Assembly: GCA_014841835.1 (NCBI GenBank)
Contig: JACYUQ010000001.1
Span: 1,116,001-1,180,000, forward strand
From: Oxalobacteraceae sp. CFBP 13730
GTDB taxonomy: Bacteria; Pseudomonadota; Gammaproteobacteria; Burkholderiales; Burkholderiaceae_D
Direction: 5' to 3'
DNA: 64,000 nucleotides
Below, in pieces: positions 29,337 to 38,407 of the stretch. The first letter of the stretch is position 1; every line of letters starts with the position of its first letter. Below the pieces are notes generated by a model that saw only the letters and a list, made by a program, of their open reading frames with translations, was not told where the DNA came from and did no database searches. The position numbers and the translations under genes were made by a program.

Positions 29337-30896
29337 CTAGGCCGCGGTGACCAGGCAATTGCGCCCGTCCATCTTGGCCTGGTACAGCAGGCGGTCGGCA
29401 GCCTCGATGCAGGCCAGCGGCGTGCTGCAGGTGGGCTCGGCCTGATTGCAGGTATGCACGCCCAGACTGATGGAAACGTGGCCATAGGCACTCCCCTCGT
29501 GCGCCATGCCGAGCGCCTGTACGGCAGAGCGGATGTTCTCGGCCACAGCACGGGCACCATCGTTGTCGGTGTCCGGCAGGATGATGGCGAATTCTTCGCC
29601 GCCGTAGCGCGCCGTCAGATCGGTCGGCCGCCTCGGCCCCGAGGCGATTGCCGCCGCGACCCGGCGCAGGCAATCGTCGCCGGCGACGTGACCATACAAG
29701 TCATTGAACTTCTTGAAATGGTCGACATCGAGCAGGATCAGTGAAAACGGCAGCCCGCTGCGCCGCCCGCGTTCGTATTCCACGGCGAGCACTTCATCGA
29801 AGCGGCGCCGGTTGGCCAGCCCGGTCATGGCGTCGATGTCGGCCAGGTGGCGCAGCGATACATTATGCAATTCGAGCGCGCTGCGCGCCGCGCGCAATTC
29901 GGACTCCAGCGCCTCGCGCAGGCGCAACTGGCTGATCATGCGGTGCCCTCCCCAGCCGAGCATGCACACGGCAAACACAACCACGCAGCTCATCTTGATC
30001 ACCGCCATCCACCAGCCGTCCAGGATTTCGTCCTTCGTCTGGGCCGTCGCCACCAGCAGCGGAAAGCCGTCCAGGTGACGGTAGCTGTACAGGCGTTCGA
30101 CGCCATCGATCCTCGAGGTCATCATCGCCGTGCCGACCGGCCCCGATTTGGCATACGTCTGGAACACCGGGCCGTTGCTGATGCTCGTTCCCACCATCAC
30201 GGCATTGAACGGGCGGCGGTACAGCAAGGTGCCGTCATCGATGGCCAGGATGATCGTGCCGGTGCGGCCGACGTCGAAGCTGTCATAGAACTTGCCGAAG
30301 TAATCGAGATTGAGCGAGGCCATCGCGACGCCGCCGAAACTGCCATCCGGGCGGTTGATCCGGCGCGACACGGGAATCGTCTGGACGCCGGTGGAACGGC
30401 TGAAGATCGGCTTGCCGATGCGCGTAGCCAGGTCGGTATGCGTCATGTGATAACGGAAAAACTCGCGGTCCATATTGCTGCCCGGTAGCACCGATGGCAG
30501 CGAGGTCGCCAGACGCTTGCCGTCGGCGTCATAGATGAACAGCTCGCGTACCTCTTCGCTGGTGCGGGCGATCCGCGCCATCCGCGCATGCAGGCGCTGG
30601 ACGTCGATCGGCGTGGTCGTTGACTGCTCGACCCGTTCCACCATCTCTGCCAGAACCGAGTCGGCCACCGTCAGCGAGCGCTCGGCGTGGGACGCCAGCG
30701 CACGCGCCATGTTTTCGGTACTGATCGCCGTCTGGTCCAGTTCGCCCTGGCGCGACGCCCACAGGCTCCACGCGTGCAAGCCGATCAGCAACAGGCAAAA
30801 GCCGGCCATGAGAATAATCGACCGTACGACCAGCGGTGTGCGCCGCGCATCGAGGTGTTGCAGACGGAGCAAGTTGAGATCGGCGGTAGGCGGCAT
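29337..30896 (-). CDS. Membrane-bound diguanylate cyclase
   Basis: A 519-residue protein that would make c-di-GMP from two GTP. Two transmembrane segments (about residues 24-46 and 292-312) frame a periplasmic sensor resembling a double Cache domain. A cytoplasmic GGDEF domain follows. The active-site motif is GGEEF at residues 432-436, and the product-inhibition site RxxD is present as RPTD at 423-426. The enzyme is therefore probably active and feedback-inhibited. No EAL domain is fused. Confidence 0.93.
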   Translation of the reverse strand: MPPTADLNLLRLQHLDARRTPLVVRSIILMAGFCLLLIGLHAWSLWASRQGELDQTAISTENMARALASHAERSLTVADSVLAEMVERVEQSTTTPIDVQRLHARMARIARTSEEVRELFIYDADGKRLATSLPSVLPGSNMDREFFRYHMTHTDLATRIGKPIFSRSTGVQTIPVSRRINRPDGSFGGVAMASLNLDYFGKFYDSFDVGRTGTIILAIDDGTLLYRRPFNAVMVGTSISNGPVFQTYAKSGPVGTAMMTSRIDGVERLYSYRHLDGFPLLVATAQTKDEILDGWWMAVIKMSCVVVFAVCMLGWGGHRMISQLRLREALESELRAARSALELHNVSLRHLADIDAMTGLANRRRFDEVLAVEYERGRRSGLPFSLILLDVDHFKKFNDLYGHVAGDDCLRRVAAAIASGPRRPTDLTARYGGEEFAIILPDTDNDGARAVAENIRSAVQALGMAHEGSAYGHVSISLGVHTCNQAEPTCSTPLACIEAADRLLYQAKMDGRNCLVTAA

Positions 30897-31168
30897 GGTC
30901 AGGTGGAATGCGACAGGTGAGATTGTTTCCCGACAGCTTAATAGTTATCGCGAGAAATGTATTGCCGATAAGAACGTAAACTCGTGCTCTGTTCATGGCT
31001 TACAACGCCTGCCTGACCGACGAGCATGACGACTTCGCCGCACTGGTCGCAAATGCGCAACAGTGCCCGGAACAGGTGCCGGGCGGTCAATTGAATCAGG
31101 ATACAAAGTGTTAGAATGTTTCTCATATGAAATTAAAATGATAACGATTTTCGTCATGGACAGCTTGG

Positions 31169-33463
31169 ATGCCTCATAGAATCAATCGGGAACTGTTTCG
31201 GTGGCGCGTCCGCGCGTTTGCCAGGCTGATGTCGGCCGTGCTGGTGCTGGCACTGGTGGTTGCCGTGCCAAACGCGCTGGTTGCCGCTTACCAGGGCTAC
31301 CCGCAGGTCGCCCTGATGGACACGGTTGCACTGGCATGGATCCTGGCGATCTGGCGTCTGGACCGCCTGTCGCACACAACCAGGGTCGTCAGCTTTCTTG
31401 CCATGCTGTTTTTCGTGGCGGTCGGTTCGATGGTGACTGTCGGCGCGGTCGGCCTTTGCTACCTTCTTGCAACCCCTGTCATCGCCGTGATCCTGCTGGG
31501 CCAGCGCGCTGCGTATGTCACGATCGCGGCCGGTGCGCTCGCGATGGTCGTGCTTGGCGTGGCTGGCTACAGCGAGCTCACCATTGGCAACTTCGCACGT
31601 GACTCGGCCGTGGGCGCGCTGATTTTCGCGCTGAACTATGTGTGCGTGGGCACCCTGGGCACACTGACGGCGGGCAGCGTGCTCAAGGGCTTGTCGCGCT
31701 CATTGAACAAGGCCGACGTCGTATCGGAGTCCCTCGAACAGGAGCGCAGCGCACTGCGCCGTGTGAACCAGGAATGGCGCCTGACCTCGGCCGCACTCGC
31801 GGGCTTGCACGACATGGTGCTGATCGTCCAGGCGATTCCCGGCAAAGCCACGCACCAACCGATCATCTTCGCCAATGCCGCGTTCGAGCGCCACAGCGGT
31901 TATCGCATCGACGAAATCATCGGACACAGTCTGCATGCGCTGCACGGCCCGGAAACCAGCACCGAGACCGTCGCTGCGCTGGCCGATGCGATGGGGCGGT
32001 ATGAACCGGCGTCGGCGCAACTGGTCAATTACACGAAAGCCGGCGAACCGCGCTGGGTGGAAGTCGATATCGTGCCATTCGCCAGCGAAGGCGGACCGAT
32101 CACGCACTGGGTTGCCGTTGGCCGCGACATCACCGAAAAGCGGCAGTCCGCCGAATCGATCCGCAAGCTGGCGTTCTACGACGTGCTGACCGAACTGCCG
32201 AACCGGCGCCTGCTGATGGAGCGCCTCTGCGCCCTGACCGACAAGGCGCAGCGCGGCGAAGGGATCGGCGCCGTGCTGTACCTCGACCTCGACAACTTCA
32301 AGAGCGTCAATGACGCGCGCGGCCATGCAACCGGCGACGCCTTGCTGAAACACGTCGCCGGCATCCTGCGCGATACCGTCCACCGGCGCGACACCGTGGC
32401 GCGCCTGGGTGGCGACGAATTCGTCGTGCTGGCCGAGCATCTTGGCGACGACCCCGGCGCGGCCACTGCGGCTGCACTGGCGCTGGCCGAGCGCGTCGGC
32501 ACCGCCCTTCGCAGCCCCGTCGACATCGATGGCCAGGTGTACCAGTCATCGGGAAGCGTCGGCATTTCGCTGCCCACCCGCCCCGAACACACCGCCCAGG
32601 ACCTGCTGCGCGAAGCCGATACGGCGATGTACCATGCCAAGGCCGCAGGCCGCAACGGCGCCGCGCTGTTCGAGACGACCATGCTGGCCGCTGCCGAAAA
32701 TACGCTGATGCTCGAACGCGATCTGGGCAATGCACTCGACAACGACGAGTTCGCCCTCCATCTGCAGCTGCAGGTCAGCCCCGACGGCCAGCCGATCGGT
32801 GCGGAGTCGCTGCTGCGCTGGCGCCGTGCCGACGGCGTGCTGGTCCCGCCCGATGTGTTCATTCCGATTGCCGAAAAAACCGGGCTGATCGTACCGCTGG
32901 GCACCTGGGTGCTGCGTCAGGCATGCCTGTCCTGGCTGCGCCTGTCGCATGCCGGCCACGCGCTGCCGCTGTCGATCAACGTCAGCCCGCGCCAGTTCCA
33001 GCAAGCCGACTTCGTCGACGTGGTGCGTTCGGTGCTTGACGAGACGGGCGTGCCCGCCAGCCAGCTGATCTTCGAACTGACCGAAGGCCTGCTGGTCGAG
33101 AACATGGACGCGACCGTCGTGCGGATGAACATCCTGGCCGGGATGGGCATCCGGTTCTCGATCGACGACTTCGGCACCGGCTACTCGAGCCTGGCCTATC
33201 TGCAGAAAATGCCGCTCTACGAACTGAAGATCGACAAGGGCTTCATGCGCGACATGCCGCACGACGTCAATGGCACGGCACTGGTCAAATCGATCCTCGC
33301 GATGGCCGGCCAGCTCGGCCTGCGCGTCGTCGCCGAAGGCATCGAAACCCGGGAACAGGCGCAGTTCCTCGCGTCGCACGGCAAACCCTGCATGCAGGGC
33401 TTCCTGTTCTGCCGCCCGATGCCGCTGGGCGAACTGATCAGCCAACTCGAAGCTGCTGCTTGA
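31169..33463 (+). CDS. Membrane PAS-GGDEF-EAL protein
   Basis: A 764-residue composite c-di-GMP protein: about five transmembrane segments in residues 15-165, a PAS domain at about 215-325, GGDEF at about 335-495 and EAL at about 510-755. The cyclase motif is LGGDEF, but the preceding inhibition site reads HRRD rather than RxxD. In the phosphodiesterase domain the signature is ESL (GAESLLRW) instead of EAL, with the catalytic Glu kept. Other metal and catalytic motifs are intact (NVSPRQFQ, FELTEG, DDFGTGYSSL, KIDKGF, VAEGIET). Net activity cannot be predicted. It may sense via its membrane part. Confidence 0.93.
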   Translation: MPHRINRELFRWRVRAFARLMSAVLVLALVVAVPNALVAAYQGYPQVALMDTVALAWILAIWRLDRLSHTTRVVSFLAMLFFVAVGSMVTVGAVGLCYLLATPVIAVILLGQRAAYVTIAAGALAMVVLGVAGYSELTIGNFARDSAVGALIFALNYVCVGTLGTLTAGSVLKGLSRSLNKADVVSESLEQERSALRRVNQEWRLTSAALAGLHDMVLIVQAIPGKATHQPIIFANAAFERHSGYRIDEIIGHSLHALHGPETSTETVAALADAMGRYEPASAQLVNYTKAGEPRWVEVDIVPFASEGGPITHWVAVGRDITEKRQSAESIRKLAFYDVLTELPNRRLLMERLCALTDKAQRGEGIGAVLYLDLDNFKSVNDARGHATGDALLKHVAGILRDTVHRRDTVARLGGDEFVVLAEHLGDDPGAATAAALALAERVGTALRSPVDIDGQVYQSSGSVGISLPTRPEHTAQDLLREADTAMYHAKAAGRNGAALFETTMLAAAENTLMLERDLGNALDNDEFALHLQLQVSPDGQPIGAESLLRWRRADGVLVPPDVFIPIAEKTGLIVPLGTWVLRQACLSWLRLSHAGHALPLSINVSPRQFQQADFVDVVRSVLDETGVPASQLIFELTEGLLVENMDATVVRMNILAGMGIRFSIDDFGTGYSSLAYLQKMPLYELKIDKGFMRDMPHDVNGTALVKSILAMAGQLGLRVVAEGIETREQAQFLASHGKPCMQGFLFCRPMPLGELISQLEAAA

Positions 33464-33482
33464 GTAGCGCAGCAACCCCTCA

Positions 33483-34496
33483 TCAGAACATCAGCAACAC
33501 CGTCACCGTATCGCGGTAATCGCCCGGTGTCGGGGCGCGCTGGCGCGGCACGATCCCGTGCATCATGACGGCCTGCACACTGCCGGTGCCGATGCCGCTG
33601 TAGACCGTGGTGCCCACCAGTCCGTCGCCCCAGGCCGGACCGTCGGGCGTGGCCGAGATCCGGTAGGTCAGCGTTTCCCCGGTCACGCTGTTCTTCATCG
33701 TGCGCGCCGCCGGATTGTTCGACACGCCGCCGTTCAGCACGATCTGGTACGTGCTGTTGGCGGTGCAGGCCACGCTCAGCGGCGCACTGATGCGCTGGTC
33801 GGTGATCGGGCTGCCGCTGGCGAAAGCCAGGTTGCTGGTGCTGATCAGGCAATTGTTGACCGCCGTGGCGCGCGCCTGGAACGAGAACGCCGCGCTGGCG
33901 CCGGCCGAACACGGCACGCTGCCAAAGCCGTACTGGATGGTGCCGTGGCCCGCGAAGCTGGCGCCATAGACCGTGTCGGCATTGCCGACCGTGGGCACGC
34001 CCACCAGGCTCGCCGCCGCAATTTTGCCGTACACGGTGAAGCTTTGCGTCACCCCGCCCAACCCCAGCAAGCCCGTCAGCGTTGTCGTCACCGGTTTGGC
34101 GCCGATGGTACTGGCGGTACTGCCCCAGATCTTGGCTGCCGTGTACGAGCTGTCGGTATACAGATTGAAGGCCAGGCGGTTGCTGCCATTGAGCAGATAG
34201 CGCGGGGCGCCGGTGCCGCCGCCCGGGCCCACGCCCAGGTTGACGCACACGTTCGCCGCCGGCAGCAGCAGTTGATTGGTCCCGATGGTCCAGTAACAGG
34301 TCACGGTCAGCGTGCCGCTGGCCGTGACGTCGCTGCCCACGATCGGACTGACCACGCCAAGGTCGACGTCGGTCATCGCGGCCACGCAGTTGTCGGCGCG
34401 CGCCGCGGTGGCGGCCAGCAACCACAGCATCAAGGTCAGGGTCATCAGGATCAGGCGGCACAGGCATGGCGCGAGCGGGCGGCGAAATATGGTCAT
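33483..34496 (-). CDS. Two-domain spore-coat-U pilus tip protein (CsuE-like)
   Basis: A 337-residue secreted protein. A long N-terminal signal sequence ends near TAARADN. Two spore-coat-U-like domains follow, the second beginning around CLISTSNLAFASGSPI and ending DTVTVLLMF, a donor-strand-type terminal strand. In archaic chaperone-usher pili of the Csu type, CsuE is the two-domain tip adhesin; size and last place in the operon fit. It lies 4 bp after the usher gene. Confidence 0.85.
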   Translation of the reverse strand: MTIFRRPLAPCLCRLILMTLTLMLWLLAATAARADNCVAAMTDVDLGVVSPIVGSDVTASGTLTVTCYWTIGTNQLLLPAANVCVNLGVGPGGGTGAPRYLLNGSNRLAFNLYTDSSYTAAKIWGSTASTIGAKPVTTTLTGLLGLGGVTQSFTVYGKIAAASLVGVPTVGNADTVYGASFAGHGTIQYGFGSVPCSAGASAAFSFQARATAVNNCLISTSNLAFASGSPITDQRISAPLSVACTANSTYQIVLNGGVSNNPAARTMKNSVTGETLTYRISATPDGPAWGDGLVGTTVYSGIGTGSVQAVMMHGIVPRQRAPTPGDYRDTVTVLLMF

Positions 34497-34500
34497 GAGG

Positions 34501-36960
34501 TCATTCTCCTTGCAGTGGCTGGCAAACCAGCGGTCCGATCACGGGCAGTTCGCCCGCCACCGGCGTGTACTCGAAACGCACTTCGCACAGGTCCTTGCCG
34601 CTGCCAATGCGCACCCGGTTGTGTGCGCGCAAGCCTTCGACGAACAGCACGCCATCGTAACCGACCATTGCCGTCAATTCGCTGCCGTCCAGCCGCGCCA
34701 GCGTACCGACGTCGGGCACGGTGCCATCGGCGCGCACCAGCGTGAGCGTTGCGGCCGCGTAACGCTCGATCGCGAAGCGCGCCACCACGCCGGCGTTCTG
34801 GCGCGGGACGATCTCGAGCAGTGTGTGCGGGATGCGGGTATCGGACGGCAGCGACGACGGATCGATCGCGATCCGGCTGGCGGCGTACGGTTGCAGATCG
34901 GGCACCAGGAGGCGCCCGTTGCGGTCGGTGCGGCCGATTGGGCGATTGTCCTGCAGCACCGGCAGGCCGGGCACGCCGCTCGAGACGAGCGCAAAGCCGC
35001 GGCCGACATTGCGCGCCGTGAGCACGGCGCCGTCCATCGCGACGATGGCGCCGCTGACATCCAGACTCGTGTTGCGGCTGTCGCCGACGCGCTGGGTCGA
35101 GACGATCGCGCGACCGTGCGAACCCAGGTATTGCACCTGGGCCTGGTCGTAGCGCTGCGGGCCGGTCTTGCCAGTCTGCAGGGCCCAGCCGAGGCCGCCA
35201 TCGAAGTCCGGCGCGCGCCCCATCGACAGCGACGCCACCTGCTCGCCACGCTGGCGCCCTGCATTGGCATTGACCGCCACGCGCGAATCGAACGCCATGC
35301 TGAACGTGGCCGTGATGCCGCGTTCAGCACGTCGCTCGAGGTCCTGGAACGCGCCCAGGCTGAAGTAGCCGCGCTGGCCGACGCTGCGCGACCAGGCTAG
35401 CGACACGGTGCGCGTCACCTGGGATGTGGCCGGGGCCAGGGCCGGGGTCTGGGCCAGCGCGGTCAGCCCGCCCAGCGGGTTGCCGAACGGGTCGAGCACC
35501 GGCACGAGGCCCGCCACCAGCGGTGTGCGCAGCCCGATCAGGTTGATGCTGAAGCTGTTGCCACCGAACGCGGTGCTGATGCTGGCCCGGTCGAGCGCGC
35601 GCGGCACCGGCGTGCCTTCGAGCGTGCCCAGGTCGCCAAAGCCGGCGCTGGCGCGGATCGATTGCAGGTCGAGCGCAAAGCGCGGCGACACATACTGGTA
35701 ACCAAGCGTGGCTTGCCAGCCACGATAGCGGCCGGCGCTGGCCGCCAGTGCGCCACTGGCCACGCCGGCGCCAGGTACGCGCGCGAGCACGCCGCCGCCC
35801 ACCAGCACCTGGCCCTTGCCGGCCTCGGCGTGCCCTTCCAGCGTCAGGCGGTCGGTCCAGCCGTGGCGCACCGAGCCCACTGCCGCCGGTCCGCCGTAGC
35901 GGAACGAGTGCACGCCGTAGTCGCGCCGCAGCGCCCCGAGCGACACGGCGAAATCGGTCAGGCCGCGCGCCAGCAACCGCGTGTCGACATACAGCGGCAG
36001 CGTGGTGGCAACTTCGCGCCCGAGCGCATCACGCGTGATGACGGTGGCCTGGCCGGCGCCGTTCAGGCCCGCCACCTGGTCGACCACGAACGGCCCGGTC
36101 GGCACGCTGGTGCTGAACTGGCGCACATTGTTGACGAACAGGTCCACGCTGGTGGGCACGACGGCCGAACCGGCAATCGAAGCCACCGGATAGGTCACGA
36201 GATCCGGGCGCAGCTCGAAGTTGCGGCGCCACTCGATGCCGCCCAGGCGCAGCGCGCGCGACCAGTTCAACGCCGGGGTGACGGTATCGCCCAGTTGCAC
36301 GGTGCTCAAGCGATCCTGGTCGGCGTGAGTCCAGGTGGTGTCGTAGCGCGTGTAGCCGCGCTCTTCGCCGCGCAGGATCGCCGCGCCGGTGCTGCTCAAG
36401 CTGCCGCGCGGGTCGAAATAACGCAGATCGAGGTTGCTGGCCACCGAGCCGCCGCTGCTCTGGGCGAACACGTTGTAGTTCAGCAGGATGCCCCGGCTGG
36501 CCTGACCGGCGCCGCTGGCGCGCACCGTGCGCGCGCTGAGCACGCGCGCGACGCGCAGGCGATCCGCCAGGGTCAGCGCCAGCGTCTGGGCAGCGCTGTC
36601 GTAGCGCCAGCTCATGCCATCGATCTCGTCGAGCAGAAAATCCGTGCGGTCGGCCACGCCGAAGCGGGCCGGATCCAGGCCCAGTTCGCGCAGGCTCTCG
36701 ACCGTCATGCGCAGGCTGGCGCCCTCCTGCAGTACCGAGACGAGCAGGCCCGTTGGCTGGCCGTCGATCGAGACGTCCAGGTACAGTTCGTTGGGTTGGG
36801 CGACGACCAGGCCGGTCTGCGCTTCGGCTGCAGCGGGCGAGGCAGCAACCATGGCAGCGGCCGCAGCGATGGGCGTGACGGGTGTGATGGTGAGGGCCAG
36901 CAGGCAGGTGGACAGGGACGACGACCGCAGGGCCCGCCACGCCCGGTGGCGCGTGTGCAT
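34501..36960 (-). CDS. Archaic chaperone-usher outer-membrane usher (CsuD-like)
   Basis: An 819-residue outer-membrane protein that would form the pore for pilus assembly. After a signal sequence it has the FimD/CsuD-type N-terminal domain (ELYLDVSIDGQPTGLLVSVL), a plug-containing beta barrel, and C-terminal domains (VLQDNRPIGRTDRNGRLLVP). The start at 36960 gives a normal signal peptide; the frame is open 94 codons further upstream but overlaps the chaperone gene. It sits between the chaperone and tip genes. Confidence 0.92.
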   Translation of the reverse strand: MHTRHRAWRALRSSSLSTCLLALTITPVTPIAAAAAMVAASPAAAEAQTGLVVAQPNELYLDVSIDGQPTGLLVSVLQEGASLRMTVESLRELGLDPARFGVADRTDFLLDEIDGMSWRYDSAAQTLALTLADRLRVARVLSARTVRASGAGQASRGILLNYNVFAQSSGGSVASNLDLRYFDPRGSLSSTGAAILRGEERGYTRYDTTWTHADQDRLSTVQLGDTVTPALNWSRALRLGGIEWRRNFELRPDLVTYPVASIAGSAVVPTSVDLFVNNVRQFSTSVPTGPFVVDQVAGLNGAGQATVITRDALGREVATTLPLYVDTRLLARGLTDFAVSLGALRRDYGVHSFRYGGPAAVGSVRHGWTDRLTLEGHAEAGKGQVLVGGGVLARVPGAGVASGALAASAGRYRGWQATLGYQYVSPRFALDLQSIRASAGFGDLGTLEGTPVPRALDRASISTAFGGNSFSINLIGLRTPLVAGLVPVLDPFGNPLGGLTALAQTPALAPATSQVTRTVSLAWSRSVGQRGYFSLGAFQDLERRAERGITATFSMAFDSRVAVNANAGRQRGEQVASLSMGRAPDFDGGLGWALQTGKTGPQRYDQAQVQYLGSHGRAIVSTQRVGDSRNTSLDVSGAIVAMDGAVLTARNVGRGFALVSSGVPGLPVLQDNRPIGRTDRNGRLLVPDLQPYAASRIAIDPSSLPSDTRIPHTLLEIVPRQNAGVVARFAIERYAAATLTLVRADGTVPDVGTLARLDGSELTAMVGYDGVLFVEGLRAHNRVRIGSGKDLCEVRFEYTPVAGELPVIGPLVCQPLQGE

Positions 36961-36974
36961 GGCTGCCCCGGTCG

Positions 36975-37706
36975 TCAGTCGCGCACGACGGCCGCCTTGG
37001 CGGACTGCGACTTGGCGTTGACGGTGGTGTCGATGGCGAGCGGCGCCGGCAGTGCGCCGGCGACGTCGGCGGGCAGCGCCCATTCGCGCGTGCGGCCCGG
37101 CAGCGCGTAGCCCAGCAAGCCTTTGCTGAGCACGACGTCGCGGCTGCCGACCGTCACGCTGGTGGCGCCGATCTGCGCATGCAGCGCGCCGGTGTTGCGG
37201 GCGCGCAGGTGCCAGGCACCGGCGCGCTGGAAGGTGCTCCATTCGAGTTGCGGTGCGGCCTGGGTGTCAACGGGCAGCACGAAGGCCGGCACCGAATACT
37301 GCAGGCGGATTGCGACATTACCCTGCTGGGTGTCGCCGCGCGGCAGTTCGTCGATCAGGATGCGGTAGGTTTGTTCGGCGCCGCCCGGCGTTACCGGGAT
37401 GCCAGCTGCGCCGCGGCGCACGAGGCGGATCGTCTGGGCGCTCTTGCCCGCGATCTCGATGATCGGCGGGCTGGCCACGAGCTGCGTGGTCGGGGTCAAG
37501 GCATCGACGCCGTCACGCTGGTCCCAGGCATACACCCGGACCTGGCCGTACAGCGGCGTGTCGCCATTGTTCTGCAACTGGATGCCGGCCGCATTCTGCC
37601 CCGGCTGGAAGCTGATCGACACCGGCGAAATCTGCAGATTGGCGCCCTGCGCCGCCGTACCGGAACACAGTGCCGCCGCCAGCACAATGGAGAAGAAACC
37701 CCGCAT
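36975..37706 (-). CDS. Periplasmic pilus chaperone (CsuC-like)
   Basis: A 243-residue protein with an N-terminal signal peptide and the PapD-like two-domain immunoglobulin fold. It contains ANLQISPVSISFQPGQNAAG, the chaperone signature region SAQTIRLVRRG and TYRILIDELPRG. It would hold unfolded pilin subunits in the periplasm and deliver them to the usher. It lies 12 bp after the pilin gene and 14 bp before the usher gene. Confidence 0.92.
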   Translation of the reverse strand: MRGFFSIVLAAALCSGTAAQGANLQISPVSISFQPGQNAAGIQLQNNGDTPLYGQVRVYAWDQRDGVDALTPTTQLVASPPIIEIAGKSAQTIRLVRRGAAGIPVTPGGAEQTYRILIDELPRGDTQQGNVAIRLQYSVPAFVLPVDTQAAPQLEWSTFQRAGAWHLRARNTGALHAQIGATSVTVGSRDVVLSKGLLGYALPGRTREWALPADVAGALPAPLAIDTTVNAKSQSAKAAVVRD

Positions 37707-37718
37707 GCACGATTCCGA

Positions 37719-38231
37719 TCAGAAGTAGATGGTCGCGGTGATCGTCGATTTGTAGTTGTCCGGCGTCGGCGACTTCTGGACCGGGATTTCACCGTACACG
37801 GTCAGCGTCTGCGCGTTGCCGGTACCGGTGCCGGCCAGCGTGTCGGTGCCCTGGGTATTGCCCCACAGGCCCGAACCGGCGTTGCGGTACAGGTTGACGG
37901 CGACCGTGTCGACGTTCGCGCCGGTGCCGTTCAGGAAGCGCGTGGTACCGGCCGAACCGGCGCCGGTGCCGGCGTCCAGACCCACGTTGTAGGGCGTGGT
38001 ATTGGTGCACGTCACATTGATGTTCGAGGAACCCGTGATTGCGGAGGTGATCACGCCGGTCTGGCCAAAGTCGATGCCGTTGGCGGCGATGGTGCAGTCG
38101 GCCACGACACGCATGGTGACATCGAAGCTGCTGCTCTTGCTCTTGGAATACACCGCAGCGCCCGTGGTGAACGGCATCACTGCAGCGAGTACGGCGGCCA
38201 GGACACGGATACGTTTCGGGGTGGTCATCAT
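37719..38231 (-). CDS. Spore-coat-U-type major pilin (CsuA/B-like)
   Basis: A roughly 170-residue secreted subunit. After a signal sequence ending near TGAAVYS, it has the SCPU pattern VVADCTIAANGIDFG, TCTNTTPYNVGLDAG and a terminal strand YKSTITATIYF. Three tandem ATG codons (38234, 38231, 38228) follow GGAG; the middle one has the best spacing. It heads the four-gene csu-type operon (pilin, chaperone, usher, tip), which makes thin archaic pili used in biofilm attachment in other bacteria. Confidence 0.88.
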   Translation of the reverse strand: MMTTPKRIRVLAAVLAAVMPFTTGAAVYSKSKSSSFDVTMRVVADCTIAANGIDFGQTGVITSAITGSSNINVTCTNTTPYNVGLDAGTGAGSAGTTRFLNGTGANVDTVAVNLYRNAGSGLWGNTQGTDTLAGTGTGNAQTLTVYGEIPVQKSPTPDNYKSTITATIYF

Positions 38232-38407
38232 CATCTTCTCCAGATTCAAGGGCGCTGTCACCGCGACGCGCATCGTCTTGCTCAACTCAGAAAATATGAT
38301 ACATGTGTTTCCACGAGGAATCAAAGCGATTTATTCGATTCTGCTGAATATGCGCGCTTTACTGATTTTTTACAACAGTCGTTGCATCCTTGTTATGTGT
38401 TTCCGGA

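Noticed and set aside
30938-31126. Small 62-codon minus-strand frame in the gap before the PAS-GGDEF-EAL gene
   Set aside because: No ribosome site, no family resemblance, and it lies in an AT-rich promoter-like region.
36961-37242. Extension of the usher gene upstream
   Set aside because: It overlaps the chaperone gene in another frame and lacks a signal peptide; the ATG at 36960 starts one.
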